Shown here in pieces: positions 44,257 through 54,515 of a stretch of 64,000 nt of DNA. The notes under the pieces were generated by a model. It had not been told where the DNA came from. It searched no databases and saw only the letters and a program-made list of their open reading frames with translations. The stretch's first letter is position 1, and every line of letters starts with the position of its first letter. The translations under genes and the position numbers were made by a program. Origin of the DNA: Pseudomonas sp. B21-056 (GTDB lineage Bacteria; Pseudomonadota; Gammaproteobacteria; Pseudomonadales; Pseudomonadaceae); NCBI RefSeq assembly GCF_026016325.1, contig NZ_CP087203.1:5456001-5520000 (forward strand), in the 5' to 3' direction.

Positions 44257-44916
44257 ATGAATCCGTTTGACGTGCTGCGCGACTCTTTGTATTTCTTCAA
44301 GCGCCATCTGGGCCGGATCGCCCAGCTGTGCCTGCCACTGGTGATACTCGAGGCCGTGCTGCAACAAGCCGTCGACAGCGCCGTCGGCCCCGACGGTTTT
44401 CCCGGCTATAGCGTGATCGTCGGGCTGCTGGTGTACCCGGTGTACACCGCTGCGCTGATCCTGTTTCTCGACGCCCGCAGTCGCGGCGAATCGCCGCACA
44501 TCCGGGACCTCCTCGCTGCGTCCCTCACCCTCTGGCCGCGCTTCGCGTTGCTGACCGCCCTCAACACACTGCTGATCCTGCTGGGTATTTCGTTGTACAT
44601 CCTGCCGGGCCTGTGGCTGATGGTGACCCTGGCGTTCAGCGAATACCTGCTGGTGCTCCGGGGCCTGGCACCGCTGTCGGCGATGAAGGAAAGCCTGCGC
44701 ATGAGCCGCGGCCAGTTCGGGCGGATCCTGTTGTGCATCATGGGCGTGATGGGCCCGCTATGGCTGCTCAAGGGCGTCAGCGTCTCGGTGTATCCACCGC
44801 CCCAGAACCCCTTGCTCGGCCTGTTGATCGACAGCGTTCACAGCTTCCTGCAACTGTTCACCAGCGTGGTGCTGTTCCGGATCTTCATGCTGGTCGGGGA
44901 CAAATCCGAGCCATGA
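44257..44916 (+). CDS. YciC-like polytopic membrane protein
   Basis: A 219-residue protein with about five to six membrane helices, starting MNPFDVLRDSLYFFKRHLG. The pattern (LWLMVTLAFSEYLLVLRGLAPLSAMKESLRMSRG) resembles the YciC/UPF0259 family of envelope proteins of unknown function. The stop overlaps the next start (ATGA), so it is coexpressed with the phosphatase-like gene. Confidence 0.8.
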   Translation: MNPFDVLRDSLYFFKRHLGRIAQLCLPLVILEAVLQQAVDSAVGPDGFPGYSVIVGLLVYPVYTAALILFLDARSRGESPHIRDLLAASLTLWPRFALLTALNTLLILLGISLYILPGLWLMVTLAFSEYLLVLRGLAPLSAMKESLRMSRGQFGRILLCIMGVMGPLWLLKGVSVSVYPPPQNPLLGLLIDSVHSFLQLFTSVVLFRIFMLVGDKSEP

Positions 44917-45992
44917 CCCGTTTACTGCGCTACACCCTGCTGGCGCTGTTATCGGTCCTTTGCCTGGCCGCCTTGGCCATCTACGGCCTGACCTGGCGCC
45001 CCCAAGCCCGGGAAACACTGCCGGTCAGTTGCACCGCCAACGCCGCGCCGCTGATGCCCGGCCAGGCCGTGAAGGTGATGACCTGGAACGTCCAGTTCCT
45101 GGCCGGCAAGCGCTACGTGTTCTGGCACGACCTGGCCCAGGGCAACGATGAAAGCCCGACCCTGGAAGACATGGCTTTCAGCCTCGACGAAGTGGCACGG
45201 GTCATCCGCGACGAGCAACCGGACATCGTCCTGTTGCAGGAACTGGACAACGGCGCCAAGGCCAGCGACTACCAGAACCAGCTCAAGCTACTGCAGGAAC
45301 GGCTCGCCGACCTTTACCCCTGCAGCACCAGCGCCTTTGACTGGAAGGCCGACTTCATACCCGCCCCGCATATCTTCGGCAGCGTCGGCCGGCAACTGGC
45401 AACGCTGAGCCGCTACCGCATCGATCACGCCGAACGGGTGCAACTGCCGGTGGCCGAGGCCAACTTCATCAGCCGTCAGTTCCAACCGAAGAATGCCCTG
45501 CTGGTGAGCCACATTGCGCTGAACGACGGCAGCCAACTGGCCGTGCTCAACACGCATCTGGAGCGGGCCATGCAGCCGGACGAAACCCTGCCCAAGCAAG
45601 TCACTGCCGTGGCCACGGCCCTGGACCGGTTCGAATCCCAAGGCATGCCCTGGTTGATCGGTGGTGACTTCAACCTGCTGCCCCTGGGCCAGTACCTGCG
45701 CCTGCCGCCCGAACAGCGCACACCCTACGCCGCCGACAGCCCGCTGCACCTGCTGTGGGACAAGTACCCGATGATTCCCACCAACAACGAGGCCAGCGGC
45801 ATCGACCGTGCACACTGGCTGACCCACTACCCGAACGACCCCGGTCTCAACGGCCCGGACCGCACCGTCGACTACCTGTTCTACAGCCCGCGCATCAAAC
45901 GGGTCGAGGCCCAGGTGCGGCAGGACGACACCTTGCGCATCTCCGATCATTTGCCGGTGATTGCGCGTTTTTTGTTGCCGGTTACGCCTTGA
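44913..45992 (+). CDS. Endonuclease/exonuclease/phosphatase-family protein, membrane-anchored
   Basis: A 359-residue protein. One N-terminal hydrophobic helix (LLALLSVLCLAALAIYGL) acts as an anchor or signal. EEP-fold motifs follow in order: TWNVQFL, LLQELD, NTHLERA, GGDFNLLP, DRTVDYLFYS and SDHLPVIA. Members cleave phosphodiesters in nucleic acids or lipids. Cotranscribed with the upstream membrane protein. Substrate unknown. Confidence 0.9.
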   Translation: MTRLLRYTLLALLSVLCLAALAIYGLTWRPQARETLPVSCTANAAPLMPGQAVKVMTWNVQFLAGKRYVFWHDLAQGNDESPTLEDMAFSLDEVARVIRDEQPDIVLLQELDNGAKASDYQNQLKLLQERLADLYPCSTSAFDWKADFIPAPHIFGSVGRQLATLSRYRIDHAERVQLPVAEANFISRQFQPKNALLVSHIALNDGSQLAVLNTHLERAMQPDETLPKQVTAVATALDRFESQGMPWLIGGDFNLLPLGQYLRLPPEQRTPYAADSPLHLLWDKYPMIPTNNEASGIDRAHWLTHYPNDPGLNGPDRTVDYLFYSPRIKRVEAQVRQDDTLRISDHLPVIARFLLPVTP

Positions 45993-46014
45993 TCTGAAGC
46001 TCACCACAAACAAA

Positions 46015-46103
46015 TGTGGGAGCGAGCCTGCTCGCGATGGCGGCGTGTCAGTCAATCGCAAGGTTGCTGACATATCGCTATCGCGAGCAGGCTCGCTCCC
46101 ACA
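46015..46103. repeat. Dispersed palindromic repeat, family B copy 6
   Basis: TGTGGGAGCGAGCCTGCTCG and its complement enclose about 48 bases. It lies between the convergent phosphatase-like gene and tpsB, and probably terminates both. Confidence 0.88.
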
Positions 46104-46131
46104 GGGGGATTGCTGAGCCTGGAACTGTCGC

Positions 46132-47784
46132 TTAGAACCCTATCGCCGCCTGCGCCCACAGCCTGGCGCCATGCTGATCGGCACTGTCCTTGCCTTCGGT
46201 GGCCCAGGCTGAGGTGAGCGAGAACGCCAGTTTTTCCGTGCCCCAACCCAACCCCAGGCCTGCGCCGCCCAGGTGCGTGCGGTTGTCGTCGGAAGTCCAG
46301 CGGCGATGATTGATCGCCACCGTGCCGGCGTCATAGAACGTCTGCAATTGCCAGCCCGGCGCCGGCTGCCAGCGCAGCGCCAGGTTGGCCAGCCAGCCTT
46401 CGTCGCCAATGGCCTCGCCCTGGGCGAACGCCCGAACGCCATCGCTGCCGCCGAGGCTGAATTTTTCCGCCGAGCTGAGGTTCTCATCGGCCTTCTGCCC
46501 CCTGAAGTTGAAAGCCAGCGACCAGTTCGGCAGCAGCGCCTGGACCCGTTGCACCTGGTAGCCAAGCTTGTTGAAGTGCCCGGCGCTCCTGGCGCTGGCG
46601 GCGTCTTGTGCCTGGCTGTCATCATCCAGTTGCAAACGCCCCGTCGTCAGGTTCACGCCCAGGCTGTTGCTGCCCAGCAACCGGTCCTGCCAGTCACCGT
46701 TGAGGCCCAACACGGTATTGCGCAAGCGTTGCTCGGTGACGGTAGACGTAATGCCCACGGTGTCACGCAGGTTCTTGGCATCCAGCTGGAGCTGGCCATA
46801 CCAGTTGCTCGTCGGACTGCGCAACAAGGGCTGGCGCAGATACAGGCTCGCGGTGTTGGCGGCTCCATCGGCGTCCAGCGCTTCGAAGTTCTTGCCCAGC
46901 CGATAGTCGATATGCGAAACCGCCACACCGACGCGGGTGCCATAGCTGCCGATGGGCAACTGATAACCCAGGCGCTCGTAGTGCATGTCGGCATCACTGG
47001 TTTGCAGCCGCAGGCTGAGCTGGTCGCCGCGATCCAGGGGATTGTTCCAGTAGAGGCTGGTGCCCGCACGGTATTCGCCGGTGTAGGTGCTGCCGAAGTT
47101 GTCGACGTCGGCGCTGCCTTGAACGCTGCGGGTCTTCTGGACTTCGACCAGAAGGTCCGAAGCCCCCAGCGTGCTACCGGGACGCAAGGTCGATTGAACG
47201 CGGGTGCCGGGCAGGTCCGACAAGGTAAGCAGCGCCCGATCCAGGCTGCTTTCCTGCACCGGGGCATTGAGCGGCAACGCCTGCACGGGTGCCAGCGCCG
47301 AGTCCTTCAAACCCGCGGTATTGGTGACGCTCACCTGGCCCAGGTTGCCTTCCAGCAGGGCAATTTCCAGTTCGCCGTTCTTGACCTCCTGGGCCGGCAG
47401 ATAGGCACGGGCCACCAGGTAACCCGCATCCCGGTAATACCGGCTGACGCGATCGGTCAGGCGGCTCAGGTCAGCAAAGGTCAGCTCCTTGCCCACGGCA
47501 TCGGTCACCACGCCTTGCAGCACCTCAGCGCTGAAAGCCGTGTTGCCGCTGAAGCGAACAGCCGTCAGGCGCAGCCGGGGACCACCCTCGGGCACACTGC
47601 CGAAACGGGGCTTGTCGATGGTCAGCGCGGGGGCTTCGCTGCTGGGCGCCACCAGGGGCTGACGCGGCTCTTGCAGGATCTGCCCGGCATCCGGGGTGGC
47701 GGCGACGGCCTGGGCGGTCGCCAGGGTCAGGACCACGGATAACGAGCTCAGTGGAAAACGGGACAGGCGGAATGTGCAACACAT
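46132..47784 (-). CDS. Two-partner secretion outer-membrane transporter TpsB
   Basis: A 550-residue Omp85-superfamily protein of FhaC/ShlB type. A signal peptide (LSVVLTLATAQAVAA) is followed by a POTRA region (RLTAVRFSGNTAF, YYRDAGYLVARAYLPAQEV) and a C-terminal beta barrel whose VRAFAQGEAIGDEGW corresponds to the conserved VRGF(Y)-type motif of loop 6. It exports the adjacent TpsA across the outer membrane. It starts 29 bp after the tpsA stop on the same strand. Confidence 0.92.
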   Translation of the reverse strand: MCCTFRLSRFPLSSLSVVLTLATAQAVAATPDAGQILQEPRQPLVAPSSEAPALTIDKPRFGSVPEGGPRLRLTAVRFSGNTAFSAEVLQGVVTDAVGKELTFADLSRLTDRVSRYYRDAGYLVARAYLPAQEVKNGELEIALLEGNLGQVSVTNTAGLKDSALAPVQALPLNAPVQESSLDRALLTLSDLPGTRVQSTLRPGSTLGASDLLVEVQKTRSVQGSADVDNFGSTYTGEYRAGTSLYWNNPLDRGDQLSLRLQTSDADMHYERLGYQLPIGSYGTRVGVAVSHIDYRLGKNFEALDADGAANTASLYLRQPLLRSPTSNWYGQLQLDAKNLRDTVGITSTVTEQRLRNTVLGLNGDWQDRLLGSNSLGVNLTTGRLQLDDDSQAQDAASARSAGHFNKLGYQVQRVQALLPNWSLAFNFRGQKADENLSSAEKFSLGGSDGVRAFAQGEAIGDEGWLANLALRWQPAPGWQLQTFYDAGTVAINHRRWTSDDNRTHLGGAGLGLGWGTEKLAFSLTSAWATEGKDSADQHGARLWAQAAIGF

Positions 47785-47813
47785 CGAGACGTATGCTCTG
47801 GGAAAGTAGGAAA

Positions 47814-50800
47814 TCAGTTGCAGACCTGGCCAGCGTCCAGGCGCAGACCACAGTCGCGGATGCGCACGATCCCGTGGCCATCATCGAGCGGGGCCAGGCC
47901 TCTCGAAGCGACGACGGGGATTTTGGCGACTGACGCGGAAGGCTCCAGTTGCGACCCCGGCGGACTGGCTTGCAGGCCTTGCTGGGCCTGGGCCAGCGCC
48001 GGACTGACAGTCGGTACCGGTACCGCGTTGATCAGCAACGTGCCGTCCACATACGTCAGGTTGTAGTTGCCCGAACTCAGGCCGCTCGCGCTGATGTTGT
48101 AGCGACCCGCCTGGCTGGCGCCCTGGGCGCTGCCGCCGTAGACCAGGCTGCCGCCCAGCACGCTGCTGCTCTCGCCGTTCACCAAACCGTTGTAACTCAC
48201 GCCGTTGCCACCGCTGTAGGCACCGCCGCCGACGCGACGGCTGTCATTGTTGGCCGTCACGGTCAGTGCCGCGGGGGTGATGTCGGCCGTGCTCGTACCA
48301 CTGTTCGAAGCCAGCAAGTAGTTGCCGGCGTCGCCGCCATTGAGGCCATTGGTGTAGGTGACAGTCTTGCCGGTGCCGGCATTCTTGTCGCTGAAGCTGC
48401 CACTTTGGCTGAGGAGGATACTGTCGCCAGCGATCACACCGCCCAGCACGCCGCCACTGAGGGCTGCGACAGTGGTGCCGTCGTAGCGCTTGTTGGCTGC
48501 CGTGGTCCCGCTGACGCTGAGCGTCGCGGCGGTGATGTCGGCGGTAGTGCTGCCGGCGGCCACGACGTAGTTGCCGGCATCGCTGCCGCTCAGGTTGTTG
48601 GCGACGGTCACGGTCTTGCCGAGGGCGGCGTTCTTGTCGCTGAAGCTGCCGCTCTGGCCGAGCGCCACGCTGTCACCACTGATGACACCGCTCAGTGCCC
48701 CGCCGCTGACAAGGGCGGTCGTCGTGCCGTCATAGGTTTTGCTGGCAGCGCTCGTGCCGCTGACGGTCAATGTAGCCGCCGCGATGTCGGCGGTGGTCGT
48801 GCCGCTGCCGGTCGCCAGCAGATAGTTACTGGCACCGCTGCCCGAGAGGCTGTTGGTATAGCTGACCAACTTGCCCGTCCCGGCATTCTTGTTGTTGAAG
48901 CTACCGCTCTGGCTCAGCGTCACGCTGTCGCCGCTGACCACCCCGCCCAGGCTGCCACCGCTGAGGATGACGCCGGTGGTGGCGTCGTAGGTCTTGTTCG
49001 CGGCACTTGTGCCGTTGACCGTCAATGTGGCGGCGGTGATGTCAGCGAGCGTCGTGCCGCTGCCCGATGTGAGGACGTAGTTGTTCGCGTCCAGTCCGGA
49101 CAAGCTGCTCGTGTAGCTCACCGTCTTGCCGGTCGCGGCGTTCTTGTCGCTGAACGAACCGTTCTGACTCAACGTGACGCTGTCGCCGCTGACCACTCCA
49201 CCCAGGCTGGTGCCGCTGAGGGTAACGCCAGTGGTGCCGTCGTAGACCTTGTTCGCCGCGCTTGTGCCGCTGACGCTCAGGGTGGCGGCGCTGATATCCG
49301 CCGTAGTCGTCCCGCTGCCCGAGGCGAGCAGGTAGTTGCCGGCACCGCTGCCGCTCAGGCTGTTGGTATAAGTGACCGTCTTGCCGGTGGCTGCGTTCTT
49401 GTCGCTGAAGTTGCCGCTTTGGCTGAGGCCGACGGTGTCACCCGCGATCACACCACTCAACACACTGCCGCTGAGGCTGGCGGTTGTCATGCCGTCGTAG
49501 GTTTTGCTGGCAGCGCTCGTGCCGCTGACGGTCAACGTCGCGGCGCTGATGTTGGCCGTGGTGCTGCCTGCGGCGACGATGTAGTTGCTGGCGTCGCTGC
49601 CGCCCAGGCTGTTGGCGAGGGTCACCGTCTTGGCGGTGCCGACGTTCTTGTCACTGAAGGTGCCAATCTGGCTCAGTGTCACGCTGTCGCCGCTGATCAC
49701 CCCGCCCAAACTGCCACCGCTGAGGATGACACCCGTGGTGGCGTCATAGATCTTGTTCGCAGCGGTGGTGCCGCTGACCGTCAACGTCGCGGCACCGATG
49801 TCGGCCGTGGTGCTGCCCGCAGTCACGATGTAGTTGCTGGCATCGCTGCCGCCCAGGCTATTGCCGATGGTCACGGTCTTGCCGGTCGCCACGTTCTTGT
49901 CGCTGAACGTACCGCTCTGGCCGAGCGTCACGCTGTCGCCGCTGATGACGCCACTCAGCGCGCCGCCGCTGAGGGTCGCGACCGTGGTGCCGTCATAGGT
50001 CTTGTTGGCCGCCGTGGTGCCGTTGACCGCCAGCGTCACCGCCATGATATCGGCCGTGGTTGTGCCGCTGCCAGACGCCAACACATAGTTGCTGGCATCA
50101 CCGCCGGAAAGGCTGTTGATGTAGCTGACAGTCTTGCCGGTCGCCACGTTCTTGTCGCTGAACGTGCTGCTCTGGCCGAGCATGACACTGTCGCCGCTGA
50201 CGATACCGCTCAGCGCACCGCCGCTGAGGGTAGCGGCCGTCGTGCCGTCATAGGTCTTGCTGGCCGCTGTAGTGCCGTTGACCGCCAGCGTCGCTGCGGT
50301 GATATCCGCCGTGGTCGTGCCGCTGCCGGCGGCGAGCACGTAGTTGCTCGCGTCGCTGCCGGAAAGACTGTTGGTGTAGCTGACCGTCTTGCCGGTCTGC
50401 GCATGCTTGTCGCTGAAGGTGCCGCTCTGGCCCAGGGTGACCGCGTCGCCACCAAACAGACCGCTCAACACACCACCGCTGAGCGTGGCGGCGGTCGTGC
50501 CGTCGTAGGTCTTGCTGGTGGCCGTCGTGCCGCTGACCGCCAGTGTCGCTGCGGAGATATTCGCCGTGGTCGTGCCGCTGCCGGACGCCAGCACATAGTT
50601 ACTGGCACCGGAGCCGCCGAGGCTGCTGGTGTAGTTGACGGTTTTCCCGCTCGCCGCGTTCTTGTCGCTGAACGTGCCGTTCTGGGCGAGCGTGACCGTG
50701 TCGCCGCTGACAATGCCGCTCAACGCACCACCGCTGAGGGTGGCGGCCGTCGTGCCGTCGTAGGTCTTGTTGGCCGCCGTGGTGCCGTTGACCGTCAGGG

Positions 50801-53800
50801 TCGCCGCCGTGATATCGGCCGTGGTCGTACCACTACTGGGGATGAGTACGTAGTTGCCGGCATCGCTGCCCGAAATGCTGCTGGTGTAGTTGACTGTCTT
50901 GCCGGTCGCCGCGTTCTTGTCGCTGAACGTACCGCTCTGGCTCAGACTGACCGTGTCGCCGCCGAACAGGCCGTTCAAGCTGCCGCCACTGAGGGTGGCG
51001 CCGGTCGTGCCGTCGTAGGTCTTGCTGGCGGCGCTTGTACCGCTGACGTTCAGTGCGGCGGCAGTGATCCTGGCGGTGGAGGTGTACGCGCCCAAGGTGT
51101 AGTTACCGGCGTCGCTACCGGTGAGGCCCAGGATCAAGGCTTTGTTGCTGCCCACATTCTTGTCGGCAAAGGTGACGTTGCCGCTCAGGCTCACCCTATC
51201 GCCATTGACAACCCCACCCAGCGTCGGGTCGGGGATGAAGGAAGTAGCGGCGGTCGTGCCGTCGTAGACCTTGTTGAACGTGAAGAGGGTACCGTTGAAC
51301 GTCAACGCGGCCGCCGTGATGTTGGCGGTGGTGCTGCCCGCCGCCACGACGTAGTTGCCCGCATCGGCGCCGGAAAGGCCTGCTGTCACACTCTTGCCGA
51401 TACCCACATTCTTGCTGTTGAAGACGCCACTGCCACTCAGGCCCACGGTATCGCCACTGAGCACCCCACTCAGGGTACCGCCGGTGACGGTGGTCGCCGT
51501 CGTGCCATCGTAGGTCTTGCTGGCCGCCGTGGCGCCGTTGAGCGTCAATGTGGCCGCTGTAATGCTGCCGGTGGTGCTGACGAGGTAGTTGCCGGCATCG
51601 GCGCCGTCGAGGCCGACGCTCACCGTCTTGCCGCTGCCCGCGTTCTTGTTGTCGAAGACGCCGCTACCGCTCAGGTTCACCGTGTCGCCGCTGATGACGC
51701 CGTTCAGGGTGCCGCCGGTTACGACGGCCGCCGTCGTGCCGTCATAGGTCTTGGTGGTGACGGTAGCGCCGGTGTTGGTCAGCGCAAGAGGAGTAATCGT
51801 GGCGGTGCCATCGACGATGTCCAGGTCGTAGCCGAATTGACTGGAATACAACCCACCGATGTCGATGCTGTGGCTGCCGACGTTCTTGCCGCTGCTGTTG
51901 CCGTAGGCCGCCGTGCCGAAGACGAGGCCGAGGTTTGCGCTGCTGTCGCCGATGGTGTAGCTGCCGCCGCTGAAGGCGGTGCCGCCGTCGTAGGTCTTGC
52001 TGACGTCATCGGTGGTAACCGCCAGTTCGGTCATGAAGCTGCGTAGCAGCGGCGCGGTATGGCCTTCGTAGATGCGCCAGATGGCAGAGCTGCCGCCACT
52101 GCTGGCCAGGTCCCAGCCGTTGAAACCGCCGGCCTGCATCATCTGCGTCGTGGTGAACCCGGTGCCGCCGGCGCTGCTGGCCTGGCCGGTGGTTTCGATG
52201 TTCCAGAGACTGTTGGTGACGCTGGTGCTGCCGTTTTTAACACCCACCAGACCGCCGACATCGGAACTGCCAGTGACACTGCCGGTAGCGTAGGTCTTGC
52301 TGATTTTAGTGCCCACGTTGGTGGCCTCGCCAACCAGGCCGCCGACACTGCGCGAGCCGCTCACGCTGCCGGTGGCGTAGGCGTTGCTGATCACGCTGCC
52401 GGCGGCAGTGCCCACCAGGCCGCCGACATTATTAGCGATGCTATAGACAGCACCGTAGGTGGGGCTGTCAGGGTCAGTATCGGTATAGCTACCAATCACG
52501 TTGCCGGCGGCATAGGCACTGTTGATGGTGCTGAACAGGTCATAGCCCACCAGACCGCCAAAGGCGCTACCACCGAAGCTCGTATTGGTGACGTTGCCGG
52601 TGGCATAGACATTGGTCAGAGTGCTGCCTGCGCCAAGCCCCACCAGCCCGCCGACAGTATTTTCACCGCTCACACTGCCCGTGGCGTGAACATCGCTGAT
52701 CGTGTCGCCTTGACTCCAGCCCAGCAGCCCACCGACATAGAAGGTGCCGCTCACGCTGCTGGTGGCGTAGGCATTGCTGATGGCGCTGTTCTGGCTCTGT
52801 CCCGCCAATGCGCCGACATGCGTGTCGCCCGCCACGCTGCCACCCAGCAATCCGACGTCACGTATCACGCTGTTGCTGGCCAGACCGAACAGACCGACGT
52901 TACTCGCGCCACTGGCGTCGATCGTCAGGTTGCTGAGGGTATGCCCCAACCCGGCAAACGTACCCGTAAACGCATTGTTGCCGTCACCCACCAGCGCACT
53001 GGTATAGGTCGTGCCGCTGGCATCCAGGTTCTGCGCCAGCGCGTACTTGCCGCCCAGGCCGGTGCTGTCGATGGCATCGAGTTCGGCCATGCTGTGGAGC
53101 AGCGTGTAGCCGGTGCCATTGATCGCCAGCATGGCGTTGGCGCCGCTGAGGGTGATGGGGGCTTTGACGTTGTAATCGGTGCCGGCCCTGGCGGTGCCCG
53201 TCGCGGCAGAGTTGCCATGATTCAACGCCAGCCCGGCGCTGGCCCCAGTGGCAGTGATGGCCGCATTGATGTTGATATTGTTATACGCGTTCAGCGTCAA
53301 CGTGGTGTTGGCGGCCCAGTTCACCGCGGCATTCACGTTGATGTCGCCGCTGTCGCTGCCACTGCTGTTGTCGGTGGTCAGCGTGACGTTGGTGGTCGCC
53401 AGGTTGTTCGCCAGCGTGGTCGCGCCGATGCCGCTGCTGGTCTGGACGGCGTTGCCGGCGGCAATCGTGAAGTCGGTCGGGTCGACCAGCCAGGTGCCGG
53501 TCTTGCCCTTGGCGGACTGGGTGTTGAGCTTCGCGCCATCGGCCACCTGCACATGGGCGCCACTGGTTTCGATGAAGCCGCCCCCATGGCTGCCGCTGGC
53601 CGAGGCGTCCAGGGTGCCGGCGACCTTGACCGTGCCGCCGTTGGCGCCACCGAGCAAAACGATGGTGCCGCCCGAGGCGTCGATGCCCTTCGCTTCGATC
53701 ACGCCCTCGTTGTTGACCACGGTATCGAGCAGCGCGTCCTTGGCGCTGGCGGTGAGGATCACGGTGCCGTTGTCGGCGCGGATCAGGCCCTTGTTTTCGG

Positions 53801-54515
53801 CCAGGGCGTTCAAAGTGCCGGCGTCGACCTGCACCGACAGCAGCTTGTTGCCGCTGAAATCCAGGGTGACGCTGTCGCCGGCGGCCAGCGCGGCGGTGCC
53901 ATTGGCCAAGGTGATCGTGCCCTGGTTGCTGACCTGCTTGCCCAGCAGGGCGACATAGCCACCGGTGAGGCTGCCCTGGTTGACGACGTTGCCTTGCTTG
54001 CCGTCGCCGGTAAATCGGGCCTTGCCGGCCATGAACTCCGCGTCGCCCAAGGAGAGTGTCGACGCCACCAGCCCACCGACGTTGACGCTGGCGCCGTTGC
54101 CGAACAGCACCCCGTTGGGGTTGAGTATCCACACCTGGCCGTTGGCACTGAGGCTGCCGTTGATGTAACTGGCGTCAGAACCGAGCACGCGGTTCAGGGC
54201 AATGGCGCTGGCATTGGGCTGGATGAAGTTCACACTCTCGCCGGCGGCGATGCCGAAGCTGGCCCAGTTGATAGCCAGGTTCTGGCTGCCCTGGGTGATG
54301 GTCGTGTTGCTTCCGTTCTGGGCAATGCTGCCGCTGCCGGCACTGACCGTACCGCCGACCGGACTGGCCCAGGCACCGCTGCCCAGCAGGGCCGCCGTGA
54401 AACCCACGACCACGGCGCTACGACCGGCGGCCTTGCCCCGGCTCTTGGCCGTTTCGGGAGCAGGGACATAACGCTGGACAGAGTCGTTCCAGACAAGGCG
54501 GTAGGTATGGTTCAC
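47814..54515 (-). CDS. Two-partner secretion adhesin-like protein TpsA with YDG repeats
   Basis: A 2233-residue exoprotein. An extended signal peptide (MNHTYRLVWNDSVQRYV) is cleaved near WAS around residue 51; the TPS secretion domain follows with LAINWASFGIAAGESVNF and ILNPNGVLFG. Around residues 560-830 lie GLUG repeats (GGLVG...YATGSV), then 14 YDG repeats (about 910-2090, roughly 84 residues each, core SKTYDGTT). The C terminus ends CGLRLDAGQVCN, with C2222 and C2232 ten residues apart, as in the H. influenzae HMW1 surface-retention anchor. GTG start at 54515 with AAGG upstream. No toxin domain is seen. Predicted surface adhesin. Confidence 0.9.
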   Translation of the reverse strand: MNHTYRLVWNDSVQRYVPAPETAKSRGKAAGRSAVVVGFTAALLGSGAWASPVGGTVSAGSGSIAQNGSNTTITQGSQNLAINWASFGIAAGESVNFIQPNASAIALNRVLGSDASYINGSLSANGQVWILNPNGVLFGNGASVNVGGLVASTLSLGDAEFMAGKARFTGDGKQGNVVNQGSLTGGYVALLGKQVSNQGTITLANGTAALAAGDSVTLDFSGNKLLSVQVDAGTLNALAENKGLIRADNGTVILTASAKDALLDTVVNNEGVIEAKGIDASGGTIVLLGGANGGTVKVAGTLDASASGSHGGGFIETSGAHVQVADGAKLNTQSAKGKTGTWLVDPTDFTIAAGNAVQTSSGIGATTLANNLATTNVTLTTDNSSGSDSGDINVNAAVNWAANTTLTLNAYNNININAAITATGASAGLALNHGNSAATGTARAGTDYNVKAPITLSGANAMLAINGTGYTLLHSMAELDAIDSTGLGGKYALAQNLDASGTTYTSALVGDGNNAFTGTFAGLGHTLSNLTIDASGASNVGLFGLASNSVIRDVGLLGGSVAGDTHVGALAGQSQNSAISNAYATSSVSGTFYVGGLLGWSQGDTISDVHATGSVSGENTVGGLVGLGAGSTLTNVYATGNVTNTSFGGSAFGGLVGYDLFSTINSAYAAGNVIGSYTDTDPDSPTYGAVYSIANNVGGLVGTAAGSVISNAYATGSVSGSRSVGGLVGEATNVGTKISKTYATGSVTGSSDVGGLVGVKNGSTSVTNSLWNIETTGQASSAGGTGFTTTQMMQAGGFNGWDLASSGGSSAIWRIYEGHTAPLLRSFMTELAVTTDDVSKTYDGGTAFSGGSYTIGDSSANLGLVFGTAAYGNSSGKNVGSHSIDIGGLYSSQFGYDLDIVDGTATITPLALTNTGATVTTKTYDGTTAAVVTGGTLNGVISGDTVNLSGSGVFDNKNAGSGKTVSVGLDGADAGNYLVSTTGSITAATLTLNGATAASKTYDGTTATTVTGGTLSGVLSGDTVGLSGSGVFNSKNVGIGKSVTAGLSGADAGNYVVAAGSTTANITAAALTFNGTLFTFNKVYDGTTAATSFIPDPTLGGVVNGDRVSLSGNVTFADKNVGSNKALILGLTGSDAGNYTLGAYTSTARITAAALNVSGTSAASKTYDGTTGATLSGGSLNGLFGGDTVSLSQSGTFSDKNAATGKTVNYTSSISGSDAGNYVLIPSSGTTTADITAATLTVNGTTAANKTYDGTTAATLSGGALSGIVSGDTVTLAQNGTFSDKNAASGKTVNYTSSLGGSGASNYVLASGSGTTTANISAATLAVSGTTATSKTYDGTTAATLSGGVLSGLFGGDAVTLGQSGTFSDKHAQTGKTVSYTNSLSGSDASNYVLAAGSGTTTADITAATLAVNGTTAASKTYDGTTAATLSGGALSGIVSGDSVMLGQSSTFSDKNVATGKTVSYINSLSGGDASNYVLASGSGTTTADIMAVTLAVNGTTAANKTYDGTTVATLSGGALSGVISGDSVTLGQSGTFSDKNVATGKTVTIGNSLGGSDASNYIVTAGSTTADIGAATLTVSGTTAANKIYDATTGVILSGGSLGGVISGDSVTLSQIGTFSDKNVGTAKTVTLANSLGGSDASNYIVAAGSTTANISAATLTVSGTSAASKTYDGMTTASLSGSVLSGVIAGDTVGLSQSGNFSDKNAATGKTVTYTNSLSGSGAGNYLLASGSGTTTADISAATLSVSGTSAANKVYDGTTGVTLSGTSLGGVVSGDSVTLSQNGSFSDKNAATGKTVSYTSSLSGLDANNYVLTSGSGTTLADITAATLTVNGTSAANKTYDATTGVILSGGSLGGVVSGDSVTLSQSGSFNNKNAGTGKLVSYTNSLSGSGASNYLLATGSGTTTADIAAATLTVSGTSAASKTYDGTTTALVSGGALSGVISGDSVALGQSGSFSDKNAALGKTVTVANNLSGSDAGNYVVAAGSTTADITAATLSVSGTTAANKRYDGTTVAALSGGVLGGVIAGDSILLSQSGSFSDKNAGTGKTVTYTNGLNGGDAGNYLLASNSGTSTADITPAALTVTANNDSRRVGGGAYSGGNGVSYNGLVNGESSSVLGGSLVYGGSAQGASQAGRYNISASGLSSGNYNLTYVDGTLLINAVPVPTVSPALAQAQQGLQASPPGSQLEPSASVAKIPVVASRGLAPLDDGHGIVRIRDCGLRLDAGQVCN
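48270..51785 (-). repeat. Fourteen tandem YDG repeats within tpsA
   Basis: About 250 bases per unit (roughly 84 residues), each with a (S/N)KTYDGTT core, SGDSV or equivalent, SDKN and GNY(V/L). Units 9 and 12 have YDAT in place of YDGT and unit 10 has YDGM. A further divergent unit (SKTYDGGTAFSGG) precedes the array. High similarity between units makes copy number open to recombination. Confidence 0.9.
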
